A stretch of 64,000 bases of DNA, taken from the NCBI RefSeq assembly GCF_011059145.1, contig NZ_JAALLT010000002.1:828177-892176 (forward strand), in the 5' to 3' direction. The notes under the pieces were generated by a model that had not been told where the DNA came from, ran no database searches, and saw only the letters and a list, made by a program, of their open reading frames with translations. A program made the position numbers and the translations under genes. Origin of the DNA: Halalkalibaculum roseum (GTDB taxonomy: Bacteria; Bacteroidota; Rhodothermia; Balneolales; Balneolaceae). Shown one piece after another: positions 37,452 to 49,489 of the stretch (position 1 is its first letter; each line of letters starts with the position of its first letter).

Positions 37452-38252
37452 TCATAATCCTTGTTTTATAGTCTGGTGCTCTTTTTCCTTTTTCCCGGTC
37501 TGAAACAGGTGTTCCAGGTTTTCGGTGAGATCTTCGAGGTAAATATTGGCATTCCATCCTATTTTCCACCCTTCGGCTCGCATCTCAATTCCGAATCCCA
37601 GTCGTGAAGAGATCTCGAATTCACAATTCAACTCCGCGGAAAATACCTCCTTCAGCACATTTTTTATCTCATTTTTTGTCTCTTCCGGCAACTCAAAAGA
37701 GCTGACAACCTTCATTTTTCCCTCACCAAAATCCAGGGCCGACTGTAGCGCCCGCTTTCGTTCTTTTTTATCCATCCTCTTCAATAGCTCAATAAATTTT
37801 TGGATGGTCACCTCTTCGAGACTTCTGCTGGCAAGGCTATTGACCAGTTTGCGAAGCAAGTCTATGGCGTTATAAGTAGCCTGTTGATGCAGCTCATTGA
37901 AAAATGATTCTTTTTCCAGCTCAATAGACTCCTCCCAGTTTTTTTGCATAGTCTCCACTTGCTTGCGAGCCTCATGTTCCAGCTCTTTACGTTTCTCATC
38001 AGCCTCTGCCTTTGCTTCGCTAATCATCTGTTCCTTTTTATGCTCCAGCTCATCCAGTTTTTGTTGGTAGGTTTCTCGTTTAGTTTCTGCTTCTCCCAGT
38101 TTTTGCTGTGCCTCTTCCAAGCGAGATGTTACTTTTTGCTCTCTTTTCTCCATGACATCTCTAAGAGGTCCGTAGAGAAATTTTCTAAGCAGGAACAGCA
38201 GAATAAGAAAGTTGACAATCTGGGCCGTTAATGTGAACCAGTCTATATTCAT
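37452..38252 (-). CDS. atpF: N-type ATPase b subunit with delta-like C-terminal extension
   Basis: A 266-residue stator subunit: one N-terminal TM helix ('FTLTAQIVNFLILLFLL'), a long coiled coil rich in Glu/Lys/Gln (about 30-130), then a ~130-residue C-terminal domain with 'EVTIQKFIELLKRMDKKERKRALQSAL'. It is much longer than a standard b subunit (~160). The extension replaces the missing delta subunit, a known feature of N-type ATPases. No separate atpH exists in the operon. It lies 6 bp after atpE. Confidence 0.88.
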   Translation of the reverse strand: MNIDWFTLTAQIVNFLILLFLLRKFLYGPLRDVMEKREQKVTSRLEEAQQKLGEAETKRETYQQKLDELEHKKEQMISEAKAEADEKRKELEHEARKQVETMQKNWEESIELEKESFFNELHQQATYNAIDLLRKLVNSLASRSLEEVTIQKFIELLKRMDKKERKRALQSALDFGEGKMKVVSSFELPEETKNEIKNVLKEVFSAELNCEFEISSRLGFGIEMRAEGWKIGWNANIYLEDLTENLEHLFQTGKKEKEHQTIKQGL

Positions 38253-38258
38253 ATGACT

Positions 38259-38528
38259 TTATAGTCCTGTTACGTAATCCCAAAATGGATTCGCAAAGAT
38301 TATGATTAAAGCAACTACGAAACAGTAGATCGCCGTTGATTCTACCATGGCCAAACCCACAAAGAGTGTCCGGGTGATACTGGGTGTTTCATCGGGCTGT
38401 TGGGCTATAGCATTAAGCGCCTGCGATAATGCTCGACCCTCTCCAAGGGCAGGGGCAATGGATCCGACGGCTATCGTGAGACCTGCCATGATGATTGAAA
38501 CCATTCCAATTATGCTAATAGTATCCAT
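38259..38528 (-). CDS. atpE: N-type ATPase c subunit
   Basis: An 89-residue, two-helix rotor-ring subunit. The second helix has 'GLAMVESTAIYCFVVAL', with the ion-binding Glu followed by Ser, Thr and Tyr, the pattern of Na+-binding rings such as that of Ilyobacter. The first helix has a second carboxylate in 'ALGEGRA', where the Na+ type has Gln. N-type rings share this double-carboxylate pattern, and at least one (Burkholderia) was reported to be proton specific, so coupling ion is undecided. Between atpB and atpF in the operon. Confidence 0.9.
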   Translation of the reverse strand: MDTISIIGMVSIIMAGLTIAVGSIAPALGEGRALSQALNAIAQQPDETPSITRTLFVGLAMVESTAIYCFVVALIIIFANPFWDYVTGL

Positions 38529-38582
38529 TTTAGTATGGTTAAGTTATAATGTTCAATTGATTCCACTCTCTATGCATACCTA

Positions 38583-39278
38583 TTATCCTTCCTGTTTTTC
38601 CAACTGTTTAAGGTTTTGAACTCGTGTTGCCGAGGCGATATATACCAAAGCCAAAATGGCAAAGACATAAGCCTGAATGACCCCAATCAACAGACCGAAA
38701 GCTTGCATGACAACCGGAAAAAAAAGCGGACTCAGGCTTAATAAAATGGCTATGATAAGACTGCCGCTCATTATATTGCCAAACAGTCTGATAGCCAGTG
38801 CGAGTGTTCGGGAAAGTTCCCCGATAATGTTAAACGGTAGCATAAACGGCGTGGGCTGAATGTAATGCTTCAGATATCCGGAAAATCCCCGGTTTGAAAT
38901 ACCGAAGACCGGCACCGCGATAAATACACAGATGGCCAGAGCTACAGCCGTAGAAAGTGATGCCGTAGGTGATTCTATGGCAGGTATTACACCGATGATA
39001 TTTGAAACTACAATGAACAGGAAAAGTGTACCGATAAATGGCAGGTACTTATCGGCTTCTTCATGTGTTTCTTCGCGGATTTGATCCAACACCAGCACCA
39101 CAAATGATTCGAGCAAAGCCTGTCCTCGCCTGATATTCAGTCCGGATGTCAACTTCCTAGTAACAACCCAGGAAAAAACGATAAGCAACAGCATTACCAA
39201 CCAGGTATTTAGAAGGGTTGCATTCACTTTCAGGAAACCTTCCTGCCAATAAATAATATCATCAATATTGAATTCCAT
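38583..39278 (-). CDS. atpB: N-type ATPase a subunit
   Basis: A 231-residue stator channel with about six TM helices. The essential arginine lies in 'GELSRTLALAIRLFGNIMSG', which also supplies the half-channel polar residues. It begins MEFNIDDIIYWQEGFLKVNATLLNTWLVML and is short, as in N-type enzymes. It lies 10 bp after atpR and 54 bp before atpE. Its polar residues pair with the double-carboxylate c ring described for atpE. Confidence 0.9.
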   Translation of the reverse strand: MEFNIDDIIYWQEGFLKVNATLLNTWLVMLLLIVFSWVVTRKLTSGLNIRRGQALLESFVVLVLDQIREETHEEADKYLPFIGTLFLFIVVSNIIGVIPAIESPTASLSTAVALAICVFIAVPVFGISNRGFSGYLKHYIQPTPFMLPFNIIGELSRTLALAIRLFGNIMSGSLIIAILLSLSPLFFPVVMQAFGLLIGVIQAYVFAILALVYIASATRVQNLKQLEKQEG

Positions 39279-39288
39279 CCGTCTTTTT

Positions 39289-39576
39289 TTAAGTGTAAAT
39301 ACTTGAATGGTCTACCTTTCCCAGCTTTGATAGCAGCAGCTGCCGCATGGCCAGGAATGAGATCAGAGCAATAGCAAGATACGCCCAGTGGTAGATCACC
39401 ATGGCATAAAATACCAGCAATACAAAAGCTGCCCTGACGGCGAAACTTAACAGGAGCAGCGTATATGACAACTTATATTGAGCTATTTTATTCACTGTAA
39501 GCCAGAGCCCGCCGAAATAGATAAATCCGGTCAACGCACCGCTTAGCAATGCAAAAAGTATGATTATCCAGTCCAT
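39289..39576 (-). CDS. atpR: N-type ATPase accessory subunit AtpR
   Basis: A membrane protein of about 95 residues with three hydrophobic helices ('IIILFALLSGALTGFIYFGGLWLTV', 'LSYTLLLLSFAVRAAFVLLVFY', 'HWAYLAIALISFLAM') and a conserved Arg in the second. It matches AtpR by position and by its 'GGLWLTV' segment. AtpR is proposed to donate this Arg to the extra c-ring carboxylate. I chose the ATG at 39576, with GAGGA 7 bases upstream; an earlier TTG (39588) would overlap the atpQ stop. Confidence 0.82.
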   Translation of the reverse strand: MDWIIILFALLSGALTGFIYFGGLWLTVNKIAQYKLSYTLLLLSFAVRAAFVLLVFYAMVIYHWAYLAIALISFLAMRQLLLSKLGKVDHSSIYT

Positions 39577-39584
39577 GGTATTCC

Positions 39585-39899
39585 TCAATGGTTATGTTTT
39601 TTTTGACTTTGGCTCTCATGCTGAACCCAGTACCAGGCATTCCAGCATCCTATCATAATGCCCAGAACCAGCATCATCAGGGTCCATGAGTACGGACTGT
39701 CGTAGGCGCTGTCTATCCATATTCCGAGTCCTAGCAGCAAGATTGTGGGAATTGCAACCGACCACCCCACTAATCCGAACATACCCAGTCCGTAGAGCAA
39801 CCCTTTACGGTCTTCGCTGCGAACCTCAATCTTGCGACGGGATTTTTTCCTGACGCTTTTTTGAAATTCTTTTTCGCTATGTTCTTTTTCACTTTTCAA
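39585..39899 (-). CDS. atpQ: N-type ATPase accessory subunit AtpQ (AtpI-like)
   Basis: A 104-residue protein: a basic, Lys/Arg-rich N-terminal third, then two TM helices ('GMFGLVGWSVAIPTILLLGLGIWID' and 'SWTLMMLVLGIMIGCWNAWYWV') and a His-rich end. The double-helix hairpin with 'GWSVAIPT' and 'GxWID' is the AtpQ/AtpI signature; AtpI-type proteins assist c-ring assembly. It overlaps the atpC stop by 4 bases (ATGA type), consistent with coupled translation. Confidence 0.82.
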   Translation of the reverse strand: MKSEKEHSEKEFQKSVRKKSRRKIEVRSEDRKGLLYGLGMFGLVGWSVAIPTILLLGLGIWIDSAYDSPYSWTLMMLVLGIMIGCWNAWYWVQHESQSQKKHNH

Positions 39900-40297
39900 T
39901 AATGTCTTTCCCTGTTTTTTTCCAGATCCACAAAATGCTGCACCAGCTCAGCTTCAAGATTTCGTAAAGCCATAACGGAAGCCTGTTCTGTCTCTTCGAC
40001 TTCTACGAATTTCTGCTTCACCAACTCTTCCAACTCTTTCAGATCCTTTCCTGAAATCGCGTTGAGTGCTGAAACCAGTACTTCCTTACCGCATTTGACC
40101 AGAATACCGCTGTCGATAGCGGTAAAAAACTCTTCCTCACCTATGTAATAATAAAAGATGCCGGCCCTTAGAGCCGAGGTGAAATCAACATGACGCGGCT
40201 TTAGACAGAAGAACCCGTTCTGACCGTCAGCAATGATTTTGTCTACCTGCCGGTCTGCTATAATCTGCTCCGGCGTCATTATTTTCAGATGTATCAT
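39896..40297 (-). CDS. atpC: N-type ATPase epsilon subunit
   Basis: An F1 epsilon subunit of about 133 residues: beta-sandwich N-terminus ('MIHLKIMTPEQIIADRQVDKI', 'GFFCLKPRHVDFTSAL', 'FFTAIDSGILVKCG') and a C-terminal helical hairpin. I set the start at the ATG 40297, one base after the atpD stop, because the family begins with this MxLxI strand; an in-frame ATG four codons earlier (40309) overlaps atpD. The order D-C first, then Q and R, is the N-type arrangement. Confidence 0.85.
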   Translation of the reverse strand: MIHLKIMTPEQIIADRQVDKIIADGQNGFFCLKPRHVDFTSALRAGIFYYYIGEEEFFTAIDSGILVKCGKEVLVSALNAISGKDLKELEELVKQKFVEVEETEQASVMALRNLEAELVQHFVDLEKNRERHY

Positions 40298-40298
40298 G

Positions 40299-44151
<3,853 letters not shown>

Positions 44152-44179
44152 AGCCTACCTCACAAATTTAGTTCCAGCT

Positions 44180-44935
44180 CTATTTTGCTATATAACCGCC
44201 ATCCACCAATAAGGTGTGACCGCAAATAAACGAAGCCTTTTCTGATGCAATCCATACTATAGCTTCAGCAACTTCATCTGCCTGCCCCAGGCGGCCGATG
44301 GGATGTAGTGATATTGTATTTTCTTTAGCTTCTTTGTCGGAAGTAATACCGGCTCTATCCAGCATCGGTGTTTCAATAAATCCGGGGCATACTGAGTTGA
44401 TGCGAATGCCCTGAGCGGAGTATTCAAGTGCAGCTGCTTTAGTGAGCCCGTTCAGGCCATGTTTGGCTGCCGTATATGCCGGAGCTTCTGCAAACCCAAC
44501 TTTACCAAGTATGGATGAGACATTAACGATAGCTCCGCCCTGCTTCAAAATGGCAGGAATTTCGTATTTCATGCAGAGCCACTGCCCTCTCAGATTGATG
44601 TTAAGAACCCTGTCCCAATCTTCTTCAGTATATTCGGCTGTCACAGCCAATTTACCTTCAATTCCTGCATTGTTACAGGCGTAATCCAGCCTTCCGAACT
44701 TTTTCAGTGTCTTATCAATCATCTCCTTCACTTCCTTGCTTTTGGAGACATCAGTGACTGAGATTAGCGTCTTACCACCCTTCTCCTCAATCAGCTTGGC
44801 GGTCTCTTTCAGTCCCTCTTCATTAACATCACTGATAACAACCCTGGCACCTTCACGAGCAAATGCCAATGCTGTTGCCCGCCCGATTCCAGCCCCGGCT
44901 CCGGTTACCAATGCTACTTTGTTTTTCATGGTCAT
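44180..44935 (-). CDS. Short-chain dehydrogenase/reductase
   Basis: A 251-residue classical SDR with the Rossmann motif 'VTGAGAGIGRATA', the 'NNAG' motif, and a catalytic Ser ('VNVSSILGKVG') and Tyr-x3-Lys ('YTAAKHG'). The acidic Asp in 'VVISDVNEEG' suggests NAD(H) preference. The substrate is unknown; it resembles glucose 1-dehydrogenase/3-ketoacyl-reductase-like enzymes. It is 5 bp after the DUF2892 gene and 28 bp before PEP synthase. An alternative ATG two codons in (44929) is possible. Confidence 0.85.
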   Translation of the reverse strand: MTMKNKVALVTGAGAGIGRATALAFAREGARVVISDVNEEGLKETAKLIEEKGGKTLISVTDVSKSKEVKEMIDKTLKKFGRLDYACNNAGIEGKLAVTAEYTEEDWDRVLNINLRGQWLCMKYEIPAILKQGGAIVNVSSILGKVGFAEAPAYTAAKHGLNGLTKAAALEYSAQGIRINSVCPGFIETPMLDRAGITSDKEAKENTISLHPIGRLGQADEVAEAIVWIASEKASFICGHTLLVDGGYIAK

Positions 44936-44940
44936 AAAGG

Positions 44941-45159
44941 TTATAAGTTAAACCGTTCCGATTTTTGTGAATCAATAGTGTAATGACAGGTTGATATTCC
45001 AAAAATGGAATAGAGCGGGCAAAATCCCGAGATTCCCGACACCAATGGGATGATTCCGATAAGCCCCCATAGGCTCTGGTATGCAATGCCGGCAGCAATT
45101 ATAATGAGGGATGTGATAACGCGCAGCAACCTGTCTAACTTTCCTGTATTATATCTCAT
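44941..45159 (-). CDS. DUF2892 (YgaP-like) small membrane protein
   Basis: A 72-residue protein with two TM helices ('VITSLIIIAAGIAYQSLWG' and 'LIGIIPLVSGISGFC') and the family end-motif 'GFCPLYSIFGISTC', with two cysteines. The family is the membrane part of rhodanese YgaP and is also found alone. Its role is unknown; the cysteines suggest thiol or sulfide chemistry. It is the second gene of the hsp20 cluster, 88 bp downstream of Hsp20, with a terminator-like hairpin between them. Confidence 0.8.
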   Translation of the reverse strand: MRYNTGKLDRLLRVITSLIIIAAGIAYQSLWGLIGIIPLVSGISGFCPLYSIFGISTCHYTIDSQKSERFNL

Positions 45160-45189
45160 AGCAGATTATTATTTATTATTTCAATTAAA

Positions 45190-45219
45190 ATAGAATCAAC
45201 CCGTCACGGCTGATTCTAT
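45190..45219 (-). terminator. Terminator-like hairpin after hsp20
   Basis: A 9-bp perfect stem, ATAGAATCA / TGATTCTAT, with an inner CCGT/ACGG stem is followed on the minus strand by TTTTAATTG. It lies between Hsp20 and the DUF2892-SDR-PEPS-ATPase genes, so it may be a partial terminator that gives Hsp20 a higher transcript level. Confidence 0.55.
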
Positions 45220-45247
45220 CGCTCGTATTAAGGATATGCCACTTCAC

Positions 45248-45700
45248 CTAGTCAATACTTACTTTCTTAGGCTTTTTAACCTCTGCTTTAGGAATGTCAA
45301 CAGTCAACACTCCATTTTTGAATGTTGCCTTAATCTTGTCTTCCACCACGTCAGCAGGCATAGTGAAAGCCCGTGAAAATTTACCCAGGTATCTCTCTTT
45401 TCGAATGAAGTCTTTATCTTCTTCCTTGGTTTCTCGGCTTCTCTCACCACTTATTGTCAATCTATTATCTGTGAAACTGACATCTACATCATCTTTTTTC
45501 AGACCGGGAAGGTCCATAGTCAGTATATATGCGTTTTCGGTTTCACTCATATCAGTATCCGGAGCCCACAGCTCCATGCCAAAGCCTCCGTTACCGCGCC
45601 GTATCCTGGAAAATGGAGATATGTCATCGAAGATGAGATCCATATCTCTTTTGATAGCTTCCAGCGGCGACATATCTGAATATTTGGTTAATGTTTTCAT
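45248..45700 (-). CDS. Small heat-shock protein, Hsp20/alpha-crystallin family
   Basis: A 150-residue protein with the alpha-crystallin domain (about 45-140): 'WAPDTDMSETENAYILTMDL', 'SGERSRETKEEDKDF' and the conserved 'NGVLTVDIPK' (A-x-x-x-n-G-v-L motif). Its N-terminal arm begins MKTLTKYSDMSPLEAIKRDM. It acts as a cytoplasmic ATP-independent holdase. The DosR regulon's hspX is the same family. An operator copy lies 140 bp upstream of the ATG, on the far side of a 262-bp gap. Confidence 0.92.
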   Translation of the reverse strand: MKTLTKYSDMSPLEAIKRDMDLIFDDISPFSRIRRGNGGFGMELWAPDTDMSETENAYILTMDLPGLKKDDVDVSFTDNRLTISGERSRETKEEDKDFIRKERYLGKFSRAFTMPADVVEDKIKATFKNGVLTVDIPKAEVKKPKKVSID

Positions 45701-45839
45701 GATACTATACCGTGTTTTGCGAATTTTCTGAAAGGCATTATACCTCTCATCTGGTGTACAGCATCAATTAAATAAACTTGTCCGGAAAAGACATTCAGTG
45801 AGACTCTCAAGATGTGTGTAGGAGATAGGCAGAATAGGT

Positions 45840-45858
45840 TTTAGTGGATATCCCTACA
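45840..45858. promoter_or_regulatory. Island operator (hsp20)
   Basis: TTTAGTGGATATCCCTACA: 16 of 19 positions match, with the right half CCCTACA intact. A half-site TGTAGGAGAT starts 23 bp to the left (45817), the same centre spacing as the tandem pair near 3.4 kb. Confidence 0.55.
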
Positions 45859-45867
45859 TGGAAAGAT

Positions 45868-45918
45868 AAGCCTGATTAAAGGTGTGTATCCTTACTCATT
45901 GGGCTTAAAATCAGGCTT
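45868..45918. other. 10-bp inverted repeat, possible terminator of the response-regulator gene
   Basis: AAGCCTGATT (45868-45877) and AATCAGGCTT (45909-45918) are perfectly complementary, separated by 31 nt. It lies just after the end of the response-regulator gene (minus strand). It has no distinct T-run. Confidence 0.3.
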
Positions 45919-45962
45919 TAAAAATGAAATTTGGGGTATAAGGTGTAAGTTAACCTGTAACC

Positions 45963-46655
45963 TCACTCGACATCAATATTGACTTCGCTATTCCTGTTGT
46001 TCTCTCCTTCTACCCATTTCACGGCATGCATCATCAATTCGGTAGCATTGTCCAGGTTCAGTTTGGTCTTGATGCGGGCTCGGTACGACTCCACCGTTTT
46101 AACCGAAAGATGCAGCTTTTCAGCTATCTCGCGTGTAGTATTACCCTTGCCAGTAAATTCAAAGACTTCGAGTTCACGGTCACTCAATTGGTCGATAGGT
46201 GAATCGTTTATCTCCTTTTGACCTCTGGCCATGCCCATCAGTAATTTTTCGCTGACTTCTTCACTGACATAGATGCCACCCTTCAATACTTTCTTGACCG
46301 CTTTAAGCAGTTTTTCTCCTGCCTCCAGCTTCATCAGGTAGCCGTGAGCACCTGCCCGTATAACTCTTTCTGCGTAAAGAGACTCGTCATGACGTGAAAC
46401 GACCAGCATTTTAAGCTCATGGTCAAGCGTTGAAAGATGTTTTACGAGTTCGAGACCGCTCATCCCGGGAAGGGATATATCAATAATAGCCAGGTCCGGA
46501 GATAAAGTATCGAACTCCTGCAAAAATGCCTCGGCATGGCTGAATTGCTTTAGCACCTCAATGCCGTGCTCCGCTTCCAGCGTCATCGCCAGCCCTTTTT
46601 GCATCATGGGATGATCATCGACAATAACTATTCGTTTTTTATATTCGTTACTCAT
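45963..46655 (-). CDS. NarL/FixJ-family response regulator
   Basis: A 230-residue regulator: receiver domain with the phospho-acceptor Asp in 'LAIIDISLPGMSGLELV' and conserved 'KKRIVIVDDHPMMQKG', and a LuxR-type HTH at the C-terminus ('LSDRELEVFEFTGKGNTTREIAEKLHLSVKTVES'). It starts inside the kinase stop (ATGA overlap), so the two are translationally coupled. It is the natural candidate to bind the 19-bp palindrome found across the island, since regulators of this class act as dimers on inverted half-sites. Confidence 0.92.
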   Translation of the reverse strand: MSNEYKKRIVIVDDHPMMQKGLAMTLEAEHGIEVLKQFSHAEAFLQEFDTLSPDLAIIDISLPGMSGLELVKHLSTLDHELKMLVVSRHDESLYAERVIRAGAHGYLMKLEAGEKLLKAVKKVLKGGIYVSEEVSEKLLMGMARGQKEINDSPIDQLSDRELEVFEFTGKGNTTREIAEKLHLSVKTVESYRARIKTKLNLDNATELMMHAVKWVEGENNRNSEVNIDVE

Positions 46656-48106
46656 AATAGGATATCCGATTTGTTGGTTTTGATCAGAATGTCTGATTCA
46701 GGTATGAGACATTCGATTTGTGTTTTGCCATCGCTGCTTTCCCCTATCTGAAGATCCCCGCCCGACATATGTGCCCGGTAACGCATAGTGTGTACGCCTA
46801 AACCGTCTTTTGAACCCTTTTCGGCTGCTTTTTCAAAACCTATACCGTCATCTTCCACAACCATTCTGATTTTGTCATCCAGGTTTTCCAGGCTTACATG
46901 TATGTTATCTGCTTTCCCGTGCTTCACGGCATTGCTTATCGCTTCCTGGGCGATACGATACAGATGTATGGCCGCAGTTTGATTGTCCACTTTAACATCC
47001 CCATTTCCTTCAAACTTGCATTTAATATCGAACAATTTTCTAGCCCTCCTACATAACTGTTCCAGAGAAACGGTTAGGCTGCCTGACTCAACTTCTACCG
47101 GGGTCAGGCTGTGAGATAACGTACGGGCATAATTATCCGCTTCCTTGATCATTTCTGTAATTTCTTTAAGCTCGGAAGAGCCGGGTATGCCATTGGCTTC
47201 CATTTTCTGGGCAAGGTTCTGACTCATCAGCCCGATACCGGTAAGCATCTGACCCAACCCATCATGCAGATCCTGTCCTATGCGTCGCTTCTCCTCTTCG
47301 CTGATTTGAATAATTTCACGTTCCAGTTCTCTTTTCTCAGTCAGGTCTTTAATCAGCCCGGTAAATATTTTGTGATTGTCCCAGTTAACTTCACTTACCG
47401 AAAGTTCCATAGGGAAGGTAGAGCCATCCTTTCTCCTTCCTCTTACCTCCCGATCCGTACCGATAATCTTTTTCTTACCGGTGCTCAGATAGTTTTTCAG
47501 ATATTGATCATGACGATCCTTATGCGGAGATGGCATTAGCATCTTGATGTTCCGGCCGAGCAACTCTTCTTCTTTGTAGCCAAACATCTCTTCAGCCGAT
47601 TTGTTGAAGCTTAGAATGATACCCCTGGGATTTATTGTAATCACGCCTTCTACCGTAGTTTCAAGTATGGCGTTTGCAAGAGCCTTGCTCTCCTGCAGGC
47701 GGGATTCAGCTTTTTTCTGTTTTGCAATATCACAGGCCGATCCTACAATGCCGATGGGATCCCCTTCTTGATTTTTCAACAGCCTTGTTTTTATATCCAA
47801 CCAGACCCATGCTCCGTTTTTATGCCTGCCAAGCCACTGGCCGGTCATGGTACCTCCCTCATTTAGATTTTCTAAATCATCCACAAAATTATTCTTCCGC
47901 CTTTTGGGGTACAAGATAGAAGCTTTTTTCCCGATGATCTCGTCGCTCTTGTAACCGAACAAACGTTCTCCACCCTCGTTCCAATAAATAATAGTTCCCT
48001 CAAGGTCAGTGACAATGATGGCGTGATAGATATTATTCAATACATCTTCAGCAGAAAAGCTCTGCGAGTGTAGGATGCTAGAACCTGCTCTTTGTTTGTC
48101 TCCCAT
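46652..48106 (-). CDS. PAS-PAS sensor histidine kinase with FixL-type haem PAS
   Basis: A 484-residue soluble kinase with no TM segment: PAS1 (about 20-130), PAS2 (about 142-258), HisKA_3 with phospho-acceptor His281 in 'RRIGQDLHDGLGQ', and HATPase_c ('EAISNAVKHGKA', 'DDGIGF'). PAS2 contains 'LMPSPHKDRHDQYLKNYL' and 'IIGTDREVRGRRKDGSTFP'. His199 and Arg219 have the same 20-residue spacing as haem ligand His200 and distal Arg220 of Bradyrhizobium FixL, so I infer a haem-based O2 sensor. PAS1 lacks these residues. Its stop overlaps the regulator start; an operator copy lies in the divergent gap upstream. Confidence 0.9.
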   Translation of the reverse strand: MGDKQRAGSSILHSQSFSAEDVLNNIYHAIIVTDLEGTIIYWNEGGERLFGYKSDEIIGKKASILYPKRRKNNFVDDLENLNEGGTMTGQWLGRHKNGAWVWLDIKTRLLKNQEGDPIGIVGSACDIAKQKKAESRLQESKALANAILETTVEGVITINPRGIILSFNKSAEEMFGYKEEELLGRNIKMLMPSPHKDRHDQYLKNYLSTGKKKIIGTDREVRGRRKDGSTFPMELSVSEVNWDNHKIFTGLIKDLTEKRELEREIIQISEEEKRRIGQDLHDGLGQMLTGIGLMSQNLAQKMEANGIPGSSELKEITEMIKEADNYARTLSHSLTPVEVESGSLTVSLEQLCRRARKLFDIKCKFEGNGDVKVDNQTAAIHLYRIAQEAISNAVKHGKADNIHVSLENLDDKIRMVVEDDGIGFEKAAEKGSKDGLGVHTMRYRAHMSGGDLQIGESSDGKTQIECLIPESDILIKTNKSDILL

Positions 48107-48269
48107 AATACGAGCAATTTAATTCGGCTAATAAAAGACAGAAATTAGGTTATTGGAATACTGCTGAAAATCATATGAACTTGCAAGTTTTTCCCTCTTT
48201 ATGCACTAATATTATACTTTGTAAACTCATTTCTTTGAAATCATGATAACAAAAAAGGGAATGATCCCA

Positions 48270-48288
48270 AGTAGTATATTCCCCTACA
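48270..48288. promoter_or_regulatory. Island operator (divergent kinase / DUF892 promoter)
   Basis: AGTAGTATATTCCCCTACA: 15 of 19 match, with right half CCCCTACA intact. It is 100 bp upstream of the DUF892 gene and 164 bp upstream of the kinase start, so it could also allow autoregulation. Confidence 0.55.
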
Positions 48289-48388
48289 TTTCTATCGTCT
48301 TAAGGAGTACGGGCATGGCGCGATTTTGCCTCTGACATACTATCGTAATTCTTCTTTACCATAATCAAAACACCTAATTAAATCGATT

Positions 48389-48886
48389 ATGGAAAAGATT
48401 ACCTCAGTAAAAGAATTCCAAACAGAAGTTCTTAAAGACCTATACAATGCAGAGGTATTGACTGTTACGGAGTTACTTTATTTCAAGAATCTGGCAGAAC
48501 GACCTGATCTCAAAGATTTGATCCAAGATTATCTTTACAGCTGCAGGTCGCATATAACAGCCTTGGAGGAGTTACTGGATGACGGGAACACCCCCTACTT
48601 CGAAGATCATTGCCGAACGATGAAATCACTCATCCGGGAATCCAAAAAACTGGTCGAACAGTGTGGCAATGAAACAGTCAGAGAACTTGCAATTATTACT
48701 GCTCTTCAAAGAATCAGTACCTGTAAGAAAACAGCGTATAAATCACTGTTGAATTCCGGCGCCAAAACTCCAGAAAAGAAATATCAAACAAGGATGAAAG
48801 AAATTATTCAACGGGAGTATGATATGGAAGTAGCCTTAGAGAATATGATAGCTGATAACATAAACTTTAAAATGCCCGCATCATGA
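48389..48886 (+). CDS. DUF892 (YciF/YciE-like) ferritin-like protein, copy 1
   Basis: A 165-residue all-helical protein of the DUF892 family (four-helix ferritin-like). The start 'KEFQTEVLKDLYNAEVLTVTELLYF' and the third-helix region 'RELAIITALQRIS' fit. In the second helix, where members usually have a Glu and a His (H-x-x-E-T-x-x-H), this one reads 'YLYSCRSHITALEEL', so His is kept but Glu looks replaced. The di-iron site may therefore be incomplete. Its stop overlaps the next gene's ATG by 4 bp, and the operator at 48270 lies upstream. Confidence 0.72.
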   Translation: MEKITSVKEFQTEVLKDLYNAEVLTVTELLYFKNLAERPDLKDLIQDYLYSCRSHITALEELLDDGNTPYFEDHCRTMKSLIRESKKLVEQCGNETVRELAIITALQRISTCKKTAYKSLLNSGAKTPEKKYQTRMKEIIQREYDMEVALENMIADNINFKMPAS

Positions 48887-49419
48887 AAAATGTAGAAATT
48901 TTTGATCTGTATGATCTATTAATGGAACAGCTCCGGGATCTGTATGACGGAGAACAGCAGCAGCTCGAGATTTTGCCAAAGCTCGATGAGCTTGCCGACT
49001 CTTTTGAACTGGAAGAGATTGTGGAGTATCACCGCAAGGAAACCATACGGCAAAAAGATAGGCTGGAAAAGATTTTCAGACTTTTGAAAGAAGAACCCGA
49101 AGGCGAATCCTGTGACGGTATCAAAGGATTGATCCGCGAGACTTTGAAGCTGGCAAGGCGCTGCAAAAATCCGGAAGTACGTGACGCATCTATTATTACT
49201 TCTCTGCAGCATATCAATCACTATGAAATGGCTGGATACGGTACGGCCATTGCTTATGCCAAACAGTTAAATCGTCATGACCTGGCTGAATTGCTGCTGG
49301 AGACACTACGCGAAGAAAAAGCCAGCGATATGGGGCTCAGTGAAATTGCTGAAAACCATATTAATCCCGATGCAAAATGGTCATTTATTGTAGAAAAAGC
49401 AGGAAAAGAGAAGGTTTAA
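48883..49419 (+). CDS. DUF892 (YciF/YciE-like) ferritin-like protein, copy 2
   Basis: A 178-residue paralogue of the preceding gene, co-transcribed (ATGA overlap). The first helix has 'QLRDLYDGEQQQLEILPKL', the usual D-x-Y-D-x-E start. The second has 'YHRKETIRQKDRLEKIF', which keeps the Glu but lacks the second His. Each copy thus looks deficient in one different metal ligand, which invites the idea of a heterodimer. Family members are stress- and osmotically-induced; their function is not settled. Confidence 0.75.
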   Translation: MKNVEIFDLYDLLMEQLRDLYDGEQQQLEILPKLDELADSFELEEIVEYHRKETIRQKDRLEKIFRLLKEEPEGESCDGIKGLIRETLKLARRCKNPEVRDASIITSLQHINHYEMAGYGTAIAYAKQLNRHDLAELLLETLREEKASDMGLSEIAENHINPDAKWSFIVEKAGKEKV

Positions 49420-49489
49420 TGTCACTAAATGTCCGGCAGGCATCCCAATGTGCGGTACTAATACAAACTGTAATTAAAGCGGAGTACCT

